Shown piece by piece: positions 1-20,838 of a DNA stretch of 64,000 nucleotides (positions are counted from its first letter, which is position 1; each line of letters starts with the position of its first letter). Under the pieces are notes generated by a model. The model was not told the origin of the DNA. It made no database searches and saw only the letters and a program-made list of their open reading frames with translations. Location: assembly GCA_034766995.1 (NCBI GenBank), contig CM068315.1:19181510-19245509 (forward strand). Direction: 5' to 3'. The position numbers and the translations under genes were made by a program. This DNA is from Acanthacorydalis orientalis. Its lineage: Eukaryota > Arthropoda > Insecta > Megaloptera > Corydalidae.

Positions 1-19
1 ACGTCTTCATCTGTAAATT

Positions 20-370
20 TCAGTTGTAATAATTACAACATAGCTGCATTTAACCGTTTTAAATTATTTTGGAACTATATGCGATCGCAAACTCCACAAA
101 TAGAACCCAACTTGTTGTCATAAAATGTCTTTTCAAAGTGCTCCGTCACCAGACCCCAGTGGATTTTAAACGCTAAATGTCGATTCTCAAACGTTACATC
201 TGCTTCTGTTGTCATTCCATCGGTTCCATCTCACTGTCGACATCTATTGCCTGTGAACTTGCATCAGGTGTTGCAGCATTCGTGTGACTGTTGTTCTCCT
301 CAAATCGTCGACGCTGTCTCATCCTCCGCATTCATTCTGCTGCTGTCATAGGAGCCTTTTTGAATTCCTC
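20..370 (-). pseudogene. Helitron-like protein remnant (tentative)
   Basis: Read on the minus strand, this stretch gives broken peptide pieces: an Arg-rich run (MRRMRQRRRFEENN) near 300-340 and, near 60-100, a Cys-containing piece (SICGVCDRI, then a stop, then FQNNLK). Arg-rich starts and a C-x2-C-DRLWF motif occur in arthropod Helitron replicase-like proteins. Several stops interrupt the frame, so it is not a working gene. The family call rests on motif memory only. Confidence 0.35.
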
Positions 371-957
371 ATTTAGTCCTCTTTCACACTTTTTAACCTT
401 TTACGATACTTATTTACCTTCTTGTTTTGAAGATATTTGGACACTTTTTAAAATTTTAGAGAAAATTAATCCAGGTTCAACACTTTATTAGGGTATATTT
501 TTTTAATTGCTTTCACTATTGTCACTATTAGTATTTTATTTTATAGCACTTGTCCAGCTCTGTCAAACGATACCTCACACAACACTCTACACGTGCGCAC
601 TCTTGAACTACATTAATTTTTCCGCTCGGCGAACTGACATTACACTACAATTTGACTACAATGTTGTGATGGCATGTTGTTAACATCGCGTAACATTCTT
701 ACATCATTTCTCTATTAAACCACGTATTGTTTACTTGGATATGCGTTATAGTTTTAATGTTATTAAGATTTGTTTAATATACACAAAATCGTAATATCGA
801 CTTTCGCATAGTTTCCACTCATATTAAACCCGCGGTGTAAGACGTTTTCCGTTAAAAAATACTTCGTTAAAATTTATTATTTTAACGAAAAATAATACTG
901 AATAATATTAAATAAAATTGTTATATATAAATTTAAAAAAGTAAACATTTTTTATAG
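371..957. other. Intronic or intergenic AT-rich DNA
   Basis: No convincing coding signal. The polypyrimidine tract and acceptor AG at 956-957 close the intron before the sushi exon. Confidence 0.5.
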
Positions 958-10124
<9,167 letters not shown>

Positions 10125-10291
10125 AACAAACCATGAATTATCAATTGAAAAGTCGATTTATATCAGTTATTTCAAGTGAATTTTATACTTACTAGTTCGA
10201 ATAGATTGTATTATATGTTAATTTTAAAATATTTTAATATCTGGATTACACATTTTAAGTTTCGGATTTTTTGTTTCTAATGAAATAATTA

Positions 10292-10297
10292 AATAAA
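10292..10297 (+). promoter_or_regulatory. Candidate polyadenylation signal
   Basis: AATAAA lies 168 bp past the stop of the protease homologue. In such AT-rich DNA the motif alone is weak. Confidence 0.35.
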
Positions 10298-10689
10298 ATA
10301 TGTACTATTTTTGAGTTCTATAGATCTGTATTTTCAATAGTTCTATGATTTCTTAAGAATTCATGATAGAAATTATATTTCTACCAATTACGTAGCTCAT
10401 CATGATGATAACAATGAATTGGTTCAAGGACATGGCGTAAAGAAAGTGGATCTTTACCTCAAAGTAAATTATTTACACATTTCAACACTACCAGTTTTAA
10501 ACATTGTTAATTTTACAAAAAATAATTCTTATTGAAAATAGAAGTTACAAGTTGTTCAAATTATTTATAACTAAGTATTTATGAAAAAGTGCACTTCACT
10601 GATTTCTTTATGTATGTTATCAAAGAAGTAAAATAAAAAGAACTTCACCTCACTCTATTGATTTATTTTTATGTATGTACTTAGAAACG

Positions 10690-11480
10690 AGTCTAAATAA
10701 AACGGTCATTATTCATCAATTATTACTTACATGGTGAAACAACAATTTATCTTGACTATTCCGGAACGTTTTTCCAGCGATCGTTGCCTTCAATTTATCC
10801 TAAAGTGCTGCGTAGTATTGGCTAGTAACTGTTTTCCCTTCTGATGATAGTCGATCAAGAGAATTCCTTTCGTATCGCAGAAAACTGACGCAATCACCTT
10901 TTCAGTCGAGTAAAGCGTCTTTTTCTTCTTCGAAGCCATTTCACTAAGTTCAGTCCACTGTTTTGATTGCATTTTCGATTCAGGTGGATAATGGTGAATT
11001 CGACTTTCATTCACTGCATGAATTCAGTTGAATTCTTAAACAATTCCAAGAAACCGGCTCATGTACAATTCGTTTTTGCTCTGCAGTGAGCAAATGCGGT
11101 ACCCATCTTTCGGAATGTTTTTTATACAATATTCATTACGTAAAATGCGTTCGTTCATTTGAGATGCTTGTGACCTTTGCTATCTCGCTTACTTTCACTC
11201 ACTGGTTAGACAAAACCATATTGTGAACTTTATGAATGATTTCTGGAGGATAGCTGATCTCGAGCCTCCTGAGAGCGGTATCTTTCATGCTCGTTCGACC
11301 ACGTTTAAATTCGTCCACCGAAAATCGAACGGTTTAGGTATATGGATAATATTCGCCCAATGTAGAAAACAACCTCTCGTGAATTATATTCGCTGTTTCT
11401 TCTTCCAAAAAAAGGACATGAATCACATTCGAATCACCTCGATTTTATTCATTTTGCACTTCCGCACGGAACGCTTGTGT
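10690..11480 (-). mobile_element. Mariner, degenerate, minus strand
   Basis: Read on the minus strand: from about 11330 to 11220 a helix-turn-helix part (FSVDEFKRG, YPPEIIHKVHNMV), near 11110 a RWVPHL piece, and from 11014 to 10790 the segment after the first catalytic Asp (ESKMQSKQW, KVIASVFCDTKGILLIDY). Frames are broken and the C terminus is absent. Confidence 0.75.
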
Positions 11481-11499
11481 TGAAACAACTGTCAAATGA

Positions 11500-11871
11500 A
11501 GAATTAATGGCAGAATGACTTGCAACTTCGCATGCGTTATTGAAAGGGATGAAACTGTATGAAATATATACAATCAAATTAGAATTATTATTAAATGTGT
11601 TAAAATTAAACATTTCTGAATGGGTATGTACATTAGCGCTAATATTCAAATTTGAAGTATTCAAACCTCCCGCACAAATATCGCGCGGACAGTGCCATCT
11701 AATTAAGTCCGCAAAATTAATACCCCGCACCCCACAGTCCATCGTTTTCATGCCATAGATTTTTAACCCGTACCTTGTCATCTAGAGATATTTATCTATG
11801 TATACAATTGTCCCTCTCTCCTCAGCAAGTACACAAACCAAGTTATTCTTTAAACCGCCCTCGTGTGTATG
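11500..11871. other. Intergenic, no gene recognised
   Basis: Short overlapping open frames on both strands near 11450-11780 show no domain. Slightly richer in GC than its surroundings. Confidence 0.4.
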
Positions 11872-11883
11872 TATGTATGTATG

Positions 11884-11921
<38 letters not shown>
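11868..11921. repeat. (TATG)n/(TA)n microsatellite
   Basis: Tetranucleotide then dinucleotide repeats. Confidence 0.95.
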
Positions 11922-11925
<4 letters not shown>

Positions 11926-12825
11926 GTGGTGCGCCGGGGAGAGGGCTAAGGAAAAAGGGAAAAAATACTAGAAACAAAACATAATCATCTCGCGAAAATG
12001 CTTCTATGTATACAGAGAGATTAATGTATTCCCCTATAACTATCTCCTATATACACACACAGAGATTAATGTAACCACGACTGAAGTAATTAAAGAGATT
12101 TGTAAAATGAAAAAAAAACTGGATTTTATTCTTTAAATAATTTTTTATAAAATTCTTTTAATAATTATTTGTTGAATTCACATTGAACATTTTTTTCTTC
12201 GCTCAACTCATCCCTCCCCCTCACCTAAATAAAATCTTGTGTGTCCCACTGTATATATATACACGTATATTATAACAGCCATTTATGAAGTATACCGTCA
12301 TTCTCGATCTAAGAAATATAAAAATATGCATAAGAACTTTTGGTAACAAGTGACACAGATAAGTGTTACCTTCATCACGGTTACGTCTGGTGAATCAACT
12401 CCAGCATTAGAAACCATAAGCGGTATACCATTTTATTCGGTACTTTATTAAATTAACTTTGGCATGAGAAAAATATGAGTCATAAAAAGAAGTTTGCAGA
12501 AAAATAGAGTAGGGGTAACAGAAAGGCCAATTCAGTTAAGGACTAGCTGAGATTGACAATCATTTTCATTTTGTATTTTTGTTAACAATCAGTTTTATTT
12601 CAGTACAAAACATTCAGTAGATGTTGCCAATGTTTCTACATCAAATATGGCAAAAATACAAATACTAATGATTATAAATCATTCCAGAAAATACATAACA
12701 CTGTAAGCACTATGCTGAACATTAGTAGACGAAATATATATTTTTTTGCAAGGAATATCATGTACATAGCATTAAATTAAAACTGTGGTTCAAACAAGCT
12801 AATGCTTATTTAATTTCATTTAACC
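11922..12825. other. Intergenic, nothing recognised
   Basis: AT-rich DNA with short CACACAGAGATTAATGTA-like duplications near 12010-12080. No coding signal. Confidence 0.4.
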
Positions 12826-13260
12826 AGGGGACTCTAGCCTCTACTCACTACGCTCATTAAGCCTTGAGGAGTTCTGCCTCCGCTCAAACCCCCGACTTGC
12901 TTCGCTCGTATCGCATATATTCGCTCAATATCGTAATATATATATATTGTTATAATAGTATGTACATCTATATAATTATTGTTGCTGTTGAATGTTAGTG
13001 TGTTCCTCTCGCAAGTATTATGACATTGTTTTATAAAGTTGCACATTTCATTGTAGTTGTTATACCAATATCATAATTTTTTGTGTAACTTCAGGCGTCA
13101 TTGTTAATAATAATTAAATACAAACTCTTTACACTTTTTTTAAACATTTTGGTACACTTTTTGAAATTTGCGGAAGATTTTTTTATATAGACTAGTGGGC
13201 TTGGCCCCCTGTTCGCTGCACTCGCCCACTTATCAATTATAAGCATGTATATGTAACCAA
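12826..13260 (+). repeat. GC-rich-head dispersed repeat (two heads)
   Basis: The head at 12826-12930 (AGGGGACTCTAGCC, then CTTCGCTCGTATCGCATATA) and the body to about 13070 match a reverse copy at 17270-17545. A second shorter head lies at 13190-13235 (ACTAGTGGGCTTGGCCCCC). GC-rich islands in AT-rich DNA with no coding signal. Confidence 0.6.
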
Positions 13261-13640
13261 ATGAAACAATAAACATATTTGGATATCATTGAAGCCATTC
13301 TCAAATAAATAAATCAATGTTATGGATTTATATATATATTCAAATATATATATATATTCAAATATATATATATGTATATATTAGTCTATATAAACATTCT
13401 TGCAGATAGATTACTTTTTGCAATGCGTTATTTTATAAAATGTTTTATAGATAATTTTGATTGTATATACATAGAAAGATATATGTTAGTATGTCTATAT
13501 AATCATTATTGCAGATTGCAACGTGTTATTTCACATACAAAATAAACATATTTGAGTACCATAGAAACCTTAATATCCTAAATAAATAAGTCAACGTCAT
13601 TGAAAATTTTTGTGGATAATTTCATATTATATATATTGAG
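13261..13640. repeat. Degenerate tandem repeat unit
   Basis: Segments with AATAAACATATTTGGATATCATTGAAG (13268) and AATAAACATATTTGAGTACCATAG (13541), each near ATTGCAGATxxxAxTxxxTTTTGCAAxGxGTTA-like sequence, suggest two copies of a unit of about 270 bp. Confidence 0.45.
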
Positions 13641-13727
13641 AGATATATAGTTAAGTTTAAAGTTCTGGTAAAAAAATATTAAAAAACAATACTTAACAAT
13701 GGTAAACAATATCATACATGTTATTAC

Positions 13728-13733
13728 TTTATT
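13728..13733 (-). promoter_or_regulatory. Candidate polyadenylation signal of RSL24D1
   Basis: AATAAA on the minus strand about 55 bp past the RSL24D1 stop codon, a usual distance. Confidence 0.55.
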
Positions 13734-13788
13734 AAGTTAAAAAAAAATACAATTTAAAACTTGATAAGAAACGTACTTCTTGACAAGC

Positions 13789-14226
13789 TTATAATGTGAT
13801 TTCACCCCCATCTTCAACAACTTCTGCCATTTCAATATCACTTTCTTCTTTTTCCAATTCTTTTTCCTTCTCTTTTCTTTGTTTTAGACCAGCAGCAGGT
13901 GAACGGATGAGTGATAGATCTCTTTGTACTTCTTTTATATCGCGTTCTTTCTCCAACTCGATTCCTTTCCGTAACCTTTGCATTATATATGCATTCTGTC
14001 GTTTTTGTCTGATCTTTTCGATTTTCTTCATCGCTTCTACTGTCTTTGCCCATACTTCTCTTCTATATTTAATTGGTGTGTGACGTCTCTTTTCAAATTC
14101 AAAAGATGGATCGATAGCCAATTCTTTTCCAACAGTTTTTCTATAAGCCTTTGTCCATTTTACTTTACGTGGATTTTTCTTTTTCTTGAAAGCAGCATGA
14201 CATTTTGATCGACAAAATTTGAATAT
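13789..14226 (-). CDS. RSL24D1: RSL24D1 exon 2
   Basis: Begins [13 protein letters not shown] after a TTTTTTTAG acceptor and runs to GGEITL and TAA. It carries the second Cys pair of the zinc site and the conserved [14 protein letters not shown] block. The opposite strand also has a Phe/Ser-rich open frame, which is only its shadow. Confidence 0.93.
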   Translation of the reverse strand: MFKFCRSKCHAAFKKKKNPRKVKWTKAYRKTVGKELAIDPSFEFEKRRHTPIKYRREVWAKTVEAMKKIEKIRQKRQNAYIMQRLRKGIELEKERDIKEVQRDLSLIRSPAAGLKQRKEKEKELEKEESDIEMAEVVEDGGEITL

Positions 14227-16439
14227 CTAAAAAAATTGACTTGCTATAGATATTGAATATATTGATTATATATATAATCCTTAACACAGCTAAAATTTAT
14301 TAGCTAATTTTAATTATCAGAAGAAAAGTTGAAAACAATCATTTAGACATTACTGCAATTTTCATACAGAATATTTCTAATGTTAACTAAAAGAATAAAA
14401 AACAGATACTTGTTAATAACGACATCATAATTATACAAGTTTTTTGAATTTTTTACATGTTTCGTTATTACAGACAAGTGTTCACATATATCTTTGACAA
14501 GAAGAATTATAGTACAAGTCAAAAAAGGCAATTTTATATTAAAGTTAATTAAAATATATTAAAGTTAAAAAAAAAACAAAATTAACTCGAGTTAAATTTT
14601 CTTACAAACAATGAAACAAACATCGTTTTTAACTGCTTTAAAAGTAAATTATTAATATTTTCAGAAATTGTGAAAATAAAATTACTTTTGTCTTAAATTA
14701 TGTAAATGTAATGTCACAGTAGTGATTTGTTTCAAAAGGAATATATTAAAAAAACTAATTTTAATTAAATAATACTTTATTAGAAAGTAGTGTAAAGTAA
14801 ATTTATTGATATGAAACTTATTATTATTATTATAAGTAGTTACAATATATTATTGTTATCCATTAATTCTTTCTTCTATAATACTCAGTTCTATAATCAG
14901 GTGATACTTAATTTCCTCCTATAATATGAATTCAGAGCACTGAAGCTCATGACTCACATTTCTGAAATATGGCCTCATGGGCCAGCAATGTTCACTAAGA
15001 TGTGAAATATTTTTTGTAAGTTCCTAATGCAGCTGATTTTTGCAATTAAATTAGTGTAGTAAAGTGCCTATGAAGGCACTCCATGATAAAGGATTTCCAA
15101 CAGGTTTATGCTATTGTATTCGAAATTTTTTAGTTTTATAGAATTCATTGTTCTCTAGTCTGATAAATAGGAAGATTAAGAAAGCCATTTTTATTTTCTT
15201 TAATATATATATATATATATATAAAATTTTTCTGGTTGCAATACAAATTTAGTGTTGAATGAAATCATGACATGTTTGCCAACAAAAATCATGAAATACG
15301 ATTTATCATGAAATAAAATTTATACACTTTCATATCAGTGCTTTAAAAATGCTAAAAGGTGGAAGTCTATTTAAATTTTAAATAATTGCACTAGTGTTGA
15401 AAAAATAGACTAAAACATTTGCACCAACTAATACTTTGAAGGAAACCTTAAGTTGGATCAAGTTAAAAATATATTGCTATAAGAGAGTTTTTACTGACTT
15501 TCACATGTACCAATACAATCCAACTTTTTTTTATTTTATTTGGCTGGGTGATAAGCTTTTATATAAGCATATTGTTGTTTAGATGGTAACTTAACAACTT
15601 CTGCTTTATGGTATACATAAAATTTAACTTTTCCAGTATCCTAATTATAATTATACGACAGTATGTTCATAACACACTACAAAATGCTACCAAACTATTA
15701 AAATATATGAAAACTATAAAATATTGAATAACAAGACACTATTAGAGGTTGAACTTGCTGCATATATAAATGTATTTAAAGAAATAAGAAATTAATTACA
15801 ATCAAACCATACTACTGTTATGGCTATATATAATTTGAAGATTTTGCTTAATACTGCCTTATACAAAGCAGAATTATATATTATAACTAAAACTGATTCA
15901 CACACACAAAATGAAACTGAAAACAAAAAATATACATTTATATTCATTTGAAACAATTTTAACTTGTACTGCTAGTTCGGCCAATCAAAAGTACATACTT
16001 TATTATTTATGTAATCATCGCAATACATATACAATATAAAATTTGTACTATTGATTGACTTATAAATAACAATATACTTATAATTTACTTTGAATATACA
16101 ATGATTGCCTATGCATCTTTATACACAATTTATATAGTATATATGAGTTTCTTGCTCAATATTACATACACAGTTTCATACACAATATATCGAATCAATA
16201 TTCAATTAAAATTTAAAAACACAATAATAATTTAATAGTAAAGATTTTATTTAAAAATTTGTATAAACAATGTATTTCATGTTTTTCATAATTGTTTGAA
16301 GTAAGGTTATAATATGCACGTGTTTCACAATGAAGATAATTTGAAGTTAATTACCTACCTTACAATCATTTCTTACAAACTGTATGCCGTGACCAGGATA
16401 TATTCTTGATGAACAGAAATAACACGTTTCAATGCGCAT
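13789..16439 (-). CDS. RSL24D1: Ribosome biogenesis protein RSL24D1 / RLP24 (eL24-like)
   Basis: Two exons on the minus strand, 16359-16439 (27 codons from ATG) and 13789-14226 (stop TAA), joined in phase 0, give about 172 residues, the usual animal length. RLP24 is a nuclear/nucleolar pre-60S factor that holds the place of ribosomal protein eL24 and recruits the AAA-ATPase (Drg1/AFG2 class) until cytoplasmic release. The start [18 protein letters not shown] and the following FKFCRSKCH form the four-cysteine zinc site of the L24e/TRASH fold. Next come the basic run [11 protein letters not shown] and the hallmarks [24 protein letters not shown] and [10 protein letters not shown]. The C-terminal tail is Lys/Glu-rich. 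No damage seen. Confidence 0.95.
14227..16358 (-). other. RSL24D1 intron
   Basis: A 2.1-kb AT-rich intron. A short (TA)n lies at 15203-15222. I see no exon, gene or recognised transposon in it. Confidence 0.7.
16359..16439 (-). CDS. RSL24D1: RSL24D1 exon 1
   Basis: 27 codons, [18 protein letters not shown] through to VRNDCK, followed by the donor GTAGGT. The start is fixed by the invariant MRIE N terminus of the family. Supplies the first CxxC. Confidence 0.93.
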
Positions 16440-17264
16440 TTTGTGTAAAAATTATAATTATTTCCTATGTACAATTAATTTGACACTAACTTAGCGTCAA
16501 CACATTATAAAGAAAAGATAGCTATATTACCGGCTTAATGTGAAGACGTAAACCAGTATACCTCGAACATTTTTTATAGGCATTGAAGAGATTAGTACAT
16601 ACTTTTTATAATAGGCATTATTTAAAAATGTAATTATAAAATGTAAATAAATAAATAGCTTTATTATTTAGAGTCACTTTTAGTGTATATGATAAACAGT
16701 AATCACTTGTTTTATTATAAAAAAGTTGAATATATAAATGATATTGAATATATAAAAAAAAATAAAATTTGAAATAGTTATAATTTTCAGTAAAAGTTTA
16801 TGCAGATTTCGTCAACAGGTTAGTTTATATTTTTTTATTGAAATTTTCATCTAAAGGTGAAACATATACACAAAGACCTCGATTTGCGTTGTTAATTGGT
16901 ACCAAAGAACATCGACCCAAATCGAAATAATCTATTACATAGTATTTCTATAATACTTCTTTTAATTTGTTTCATATAAATAAATAATACATACCATGAA
17001 AACTGAAAATGAAGCCAAATTGAAATGCATAATGATTAAAAAAAATCTTTTATTCATTGTATTAAATAAAATTAGTCAAACAAAAGTTTGTGTAGTTCAT
17101 TTGAAAATTAAATGTATATGATAAATATTTTTATTTTGAACTGAAAAATGAATCAGTGTCCATTGATACCGACTAGGCTTTGTTATTATATATTTATCTA
17201 ATATTTGTTGAATTCTCACGGCCTTTTTTTGATAAATTTGTTTATAGCAATTTATGGCATCATG
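16440..17264. other. Upstream region of RSL24D1, nothing recognised
   Basis: Presumably holds the promoter and 5' UTR. AT-rich, with no clear motif or coding frame. Confidence 0.4.
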
Positions 17265-17367
17265 TGGAATATGTGTGAAAACGTTCAAAAAACACAACAA
17301 TGAAATGTACGACTTGTAAAACAACTACGTTGCAATATAACTGCTAGAGAGATTATATAGACATACT

Positions 17368-17423
<56 letters not shown>

Positions 17424-17545
17424 TTACATATTGAGCGAATATATGCGATACGAGTAAATCGATTCGGGGGTACAAGCAAAGCGAGCAAGAGCGGAAACCC
17501 CCGAAGGTCGGAAAACGTATCGAGTAGGGGGAAGAGTCCCCTGTT
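17265..17545 (-). repeat. GC-rich-head dispersed repeat, reverse copy
   Basis: In reverse orientation it begins CAGGGGACTCTTCCCCC, then TTACTCGTATCGCATATATT, then (TA)n and ATATATGTTAGTATGTCTAT. Matches 12826-13070 and 13480-13510. An internal (TA)n is at 17371-17422. Confidence 0.6.
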
Positions 17546-17575
17546 AATAAAATAATAATTAACTACAATTAATCA

Positions 17576-17576
<1 letters not shown>

Positions 17577-17642
<66 letters not shown>
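17577..17642. repeat. (TA)n microsatellite
   Basis: Uninterrupted TA run. Confidence 0.97.
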
Positions 17643-17645
<3 letters not shown>

Positions 17646-18410
17646 CTGTGCTAAATAACGTTTAACCAATGTGTGACGTCGTTAGGCTTCATCTAGAAAT
17701 AAAAATTCACATAATAGTAGAGATAATTGTTTCAATTACTATCAAAATCTTATGAAGAGTTCGTCAACTAGTTCGATTTTTAATTAGTATTCAAATTTTA
17801 ATCAATTAATGAAGAATATATTTGATTTGTAGAAGTAGTATAAGTTAATTTAATAATAAAAATATTATTCTAATTTCAAGCAATTCATTTTTTTTTGTTT
17901 TTGCAATAAGCCAAATATTTAAAATAATTTCTTAATGTTACATTGATATACAGCAATAATTATTAAATTTTACTTGAAAATTGAACAAAATCATTACGTT
18001 TACTACATCTATTTTTATTATCGGATGTAATTTAATATACGTAGTAGATTATATGTTAAATATATTTAATTGTAAGTTAAATTAAATTCAACAATGACCA
18101 ATACATAAACTGTTCGAGAATTTAGATAAAGTTTTATATTTAATATCTGATATAAAAATCAAAGTGTGTTAATGCCATAATTCTAAAATTAATTGGTCTA
18201 GAGAGTTGAAATTTGGCATTTGTATTAAGAAAAATATCACTGTACACACCTTGGATATTTTTTCTATTTTTTCACTGGAGGGATTGCTTTTTTACATCTT
18301 TATTCTGTAAGAAAATCGTAGAAAAGTAAGTTGAATCGATTTAGAGGTGTATTTTTAAATTTGCATTTTTAAATTATTTAAAATGAAGGTACGAGCAGGC
18401 GGCTTATATG

Positions 18411-18458
<48 letters not shown>

Positions 18459-18885
18459 TTATGTAAAAAAATAAGGTTCATAAAGACCAGGGTATCGATA
18501 GGTAACTTATCGCTTGTAATCTTATAAATAATAAAATAATAGTTAACTACACTGATTAAGGTATACCTGAGTGCACTGACTTCACCAAATGGTATTTGAT
18601 TAATGCTCTGCCTACAAATGGAAAATAGCAATATAGTTAATATATGGATTGACAACTTGTTCATATAGTGGTTTGTCCTATATGAATAAGATTAGAACTA
18701 ATATTAGTACCTGATTCCGTTTAAGATTCGTTATCTATGTCCATTTAAATCTTTTACAATTCATTATAACGTTTTCTTAATTGCGAATTCAATACTGCAA
18801 ATCATGTAACCAAAGTGAAAATTGTTTCTAATTCGAAAATACTTACGGCTATCCAACTAATATTATCACATTTTCATGATTTTCA
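17643..18885. other. Intergenic, nothing recognised except (TA)n
   Basis: AT-rich. A (TA)n tract occupies 18411-18455. No gene seen. Confidence 0.4.
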
Positions 18886-20166
18886 CACTAGATTTATGGG
18901 AATTTATTGTATACCTATTTTTACTGAAATCGATTATTTTGACGGGTATATTAAAATAGTTTTTTTGACAATAATATTAATTCATTTTATTCTGTATCAC
19001 TTCATTTTTATTAATGGAGATTAACAGTACATTTTTACATATAATTTCTGGTTTGAGAGTACATTTTCCACAGACAAATTTTTTGCACTCACGGCAAATA
19101 TTTTGGATCTATTTTTTTTACAAAATCCAATTTGGCAAGGCTTCCGATTGTTATTGCAATTTCTTATAACCGACGACGGATTGGAAGTAGTCTTACGCTT
19201 ATCTCTGTAGGCTCTCTCTAATTCATCTCTGTAGTCTCTCATTAATTCTTCAGACAATTGAAAAATAAAATCTTTTCTCGATATATTCATCCAGTAGTTT
19301 CCTTGTACAATATCCACGGATTGATAGTTACTAAATTTAAAATGTTATAAAATATTTGAAGAGGCCATCTAGCCCCTGAGAGACCCTGATGTGACATTAT
19401 ATTTTTGTGCACTTTAATCTACCATATCCACTCCAAAATTGGTCTTGTTGTAGAATGTAATTCGCTCCGGGACACATTATAGTTCCCAATTTTTAAAAAT
19501 TTTTGTCTTAAATTGAGTAATAGTACCTTTTTCATTGGCTTGCTTTTGTAAATTGTTAGAATATAATTTTCTGAATTATAAAGTTGTGTGGAAAACCGGA
19601 CCATATTATCTCTCTTAGCTTTTGCAGTTTTTGTTATTTCTTTTTTATTTGCACGTATAGTCTCAACTAGTGTACTTCTTTTGTAAGTTTTATAAATGAA
19701 TTCCAATTGTATGTAAAAATAGAATTCTAATTCTAAATAACTGTAATAACGAAGAAAAATCTATGAGCTCAATTCTTCCCATTTAACCGAAAATTATATA
19801 GAATATACACTATATCATTTCTCAATGGAAGAAATACAGTATTCGCTTTCACCTTTTCGTTTTCTTTGTCTTCTACAGTATCAGATCACTTCGTGGTTTC
19901 AGTTATTTGATAAATAGAGACTTTTAGGACGCTAACATAACATTTGTTAATCCGTAAATTTGACGGGTGTCCGAATAAATAGGTATACTATATACAGTTA
20001 CGCGAAAGTGGAAATTCGACGGATAAATTGAATTGAGATATGTATTTATCATATCAATAAAAGTCAATATAATATTTCAAAAAAATAATATTTATATTTT
20101 CTTTATTTTTAAACATGAAATCTGAAATCCGACAAATTGACGAGTTCCATAAATCTAGTGTTAATT
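18886..20166 (-). mobile_element. piggyBac-like element with terminal inverted repeats
   Basis: The left end CACTAGATTTATGGGAA (18888) and the inverted right end CACTAGATTTATGGAACT match, and a TTAA follows the right end at 20164. Subterminal TTGACGGGT motifs occur at both sides (near 18937 and 19960). Minus-strand coding remnants lie between: 19706-19419 (TIRANKKEITK, YILTIYKSKPMKKVLLLN) and 19317-19021 (SRKDFIFQLSEELM, then Cys-containing KPCQIGFCKKNRS, C-terminal zinc region). The 5' two thirds of the transposase is missing, so the element cannot move by itself. Confidence 0.85.
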
Positions 20167-20727
20167 AATAGTTTGTCTAATTTTCATGTTAATTATCACA
20201 TAATTATGTTCAATATTTGTTATACTCTTAATTTTTTAATATTCACTAGTGCGAGAACATTTGTACGTTTTTTATTTTCGTTTTTTTTTTAAATTATTTT
20301 TTTAACGAAATTTTCTTTTAGCACAATTCAAAACAAAAATGTAAGAATTTATTTACTTATCTCTATTTTTTTAAAAAAAACTAAATGTGAGCATTAAGTG
20401 TGAGTTTACTGTAAAATAATTATAATAAATACGTATGTATTTCAAGAAAAAAACAATGTTTTTTTCGTATGTTTTAAAAATATATTTGCTTTATAAAAAC
20501 TCTATGTACCGAAAATCAATAATTGTTAAACATTAAACGAAACCTTACAATTTTCTCAGGGTGAATACTTTATAGTTAAATGAAAAAATTTGACCCAGTT
20601 ATTAGTCATTTCTAATACTAGCAATCGTAGCAATGAAATACATAACAGTCGGTAAAAAATAATTTTGTATATTTATTATACATAAACACATCGTTTACCT
20701 TAATAATAAATTTATTTATTTTCTAAG
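20167..20727. other. Region upstream of first GMC exon found
   Basis: AT-rich. A further 5' exon of the GMC gene could be here or upstream. I could not place one. Confidence 0.4.
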
Positions 20728-20838
20728 GACTCTGTGGTATTTTCGGTGGATTTGTTGCAATACTTATAAGCAAATGTTTTGTTTTAAATACTTCGTCTTT
20801 AATTACTGAACCGTTCTCACATTACGATTACATTATTG
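20728..20838 (+). CDS. GMC exon 1 found (N-terminal hydrophobic segment)
   Basis: Encodes [19 protein letters not shown], a possible signal or anchor, then HYDYII. It is preceded by TTTTCTAAG and followed by GTAAGT. The last G joins the next exon to give YDYIIVGAG. The absence of an ATG means an upstream exon probably exists. Confidence 0.75.

Noticed and set aside
11449..11781. Overlapping ORFs on both strands near 11450-11780
   Set aside because: Neither resembles a known protein, and they overlap the end of a degenerate mariner and plain intergenic DNA.
13796..14083. Phe/Ser-rich ORF on the plus strand
   Set aside because: Antisense shadow of RSL24D1 exon 2.
14343..14531. Small ORFs in the RSL24D1 intron and nearby (14343, 17097, 18404)
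   Set aside because: Low-complexity AT-rich frames without domain or splice support.
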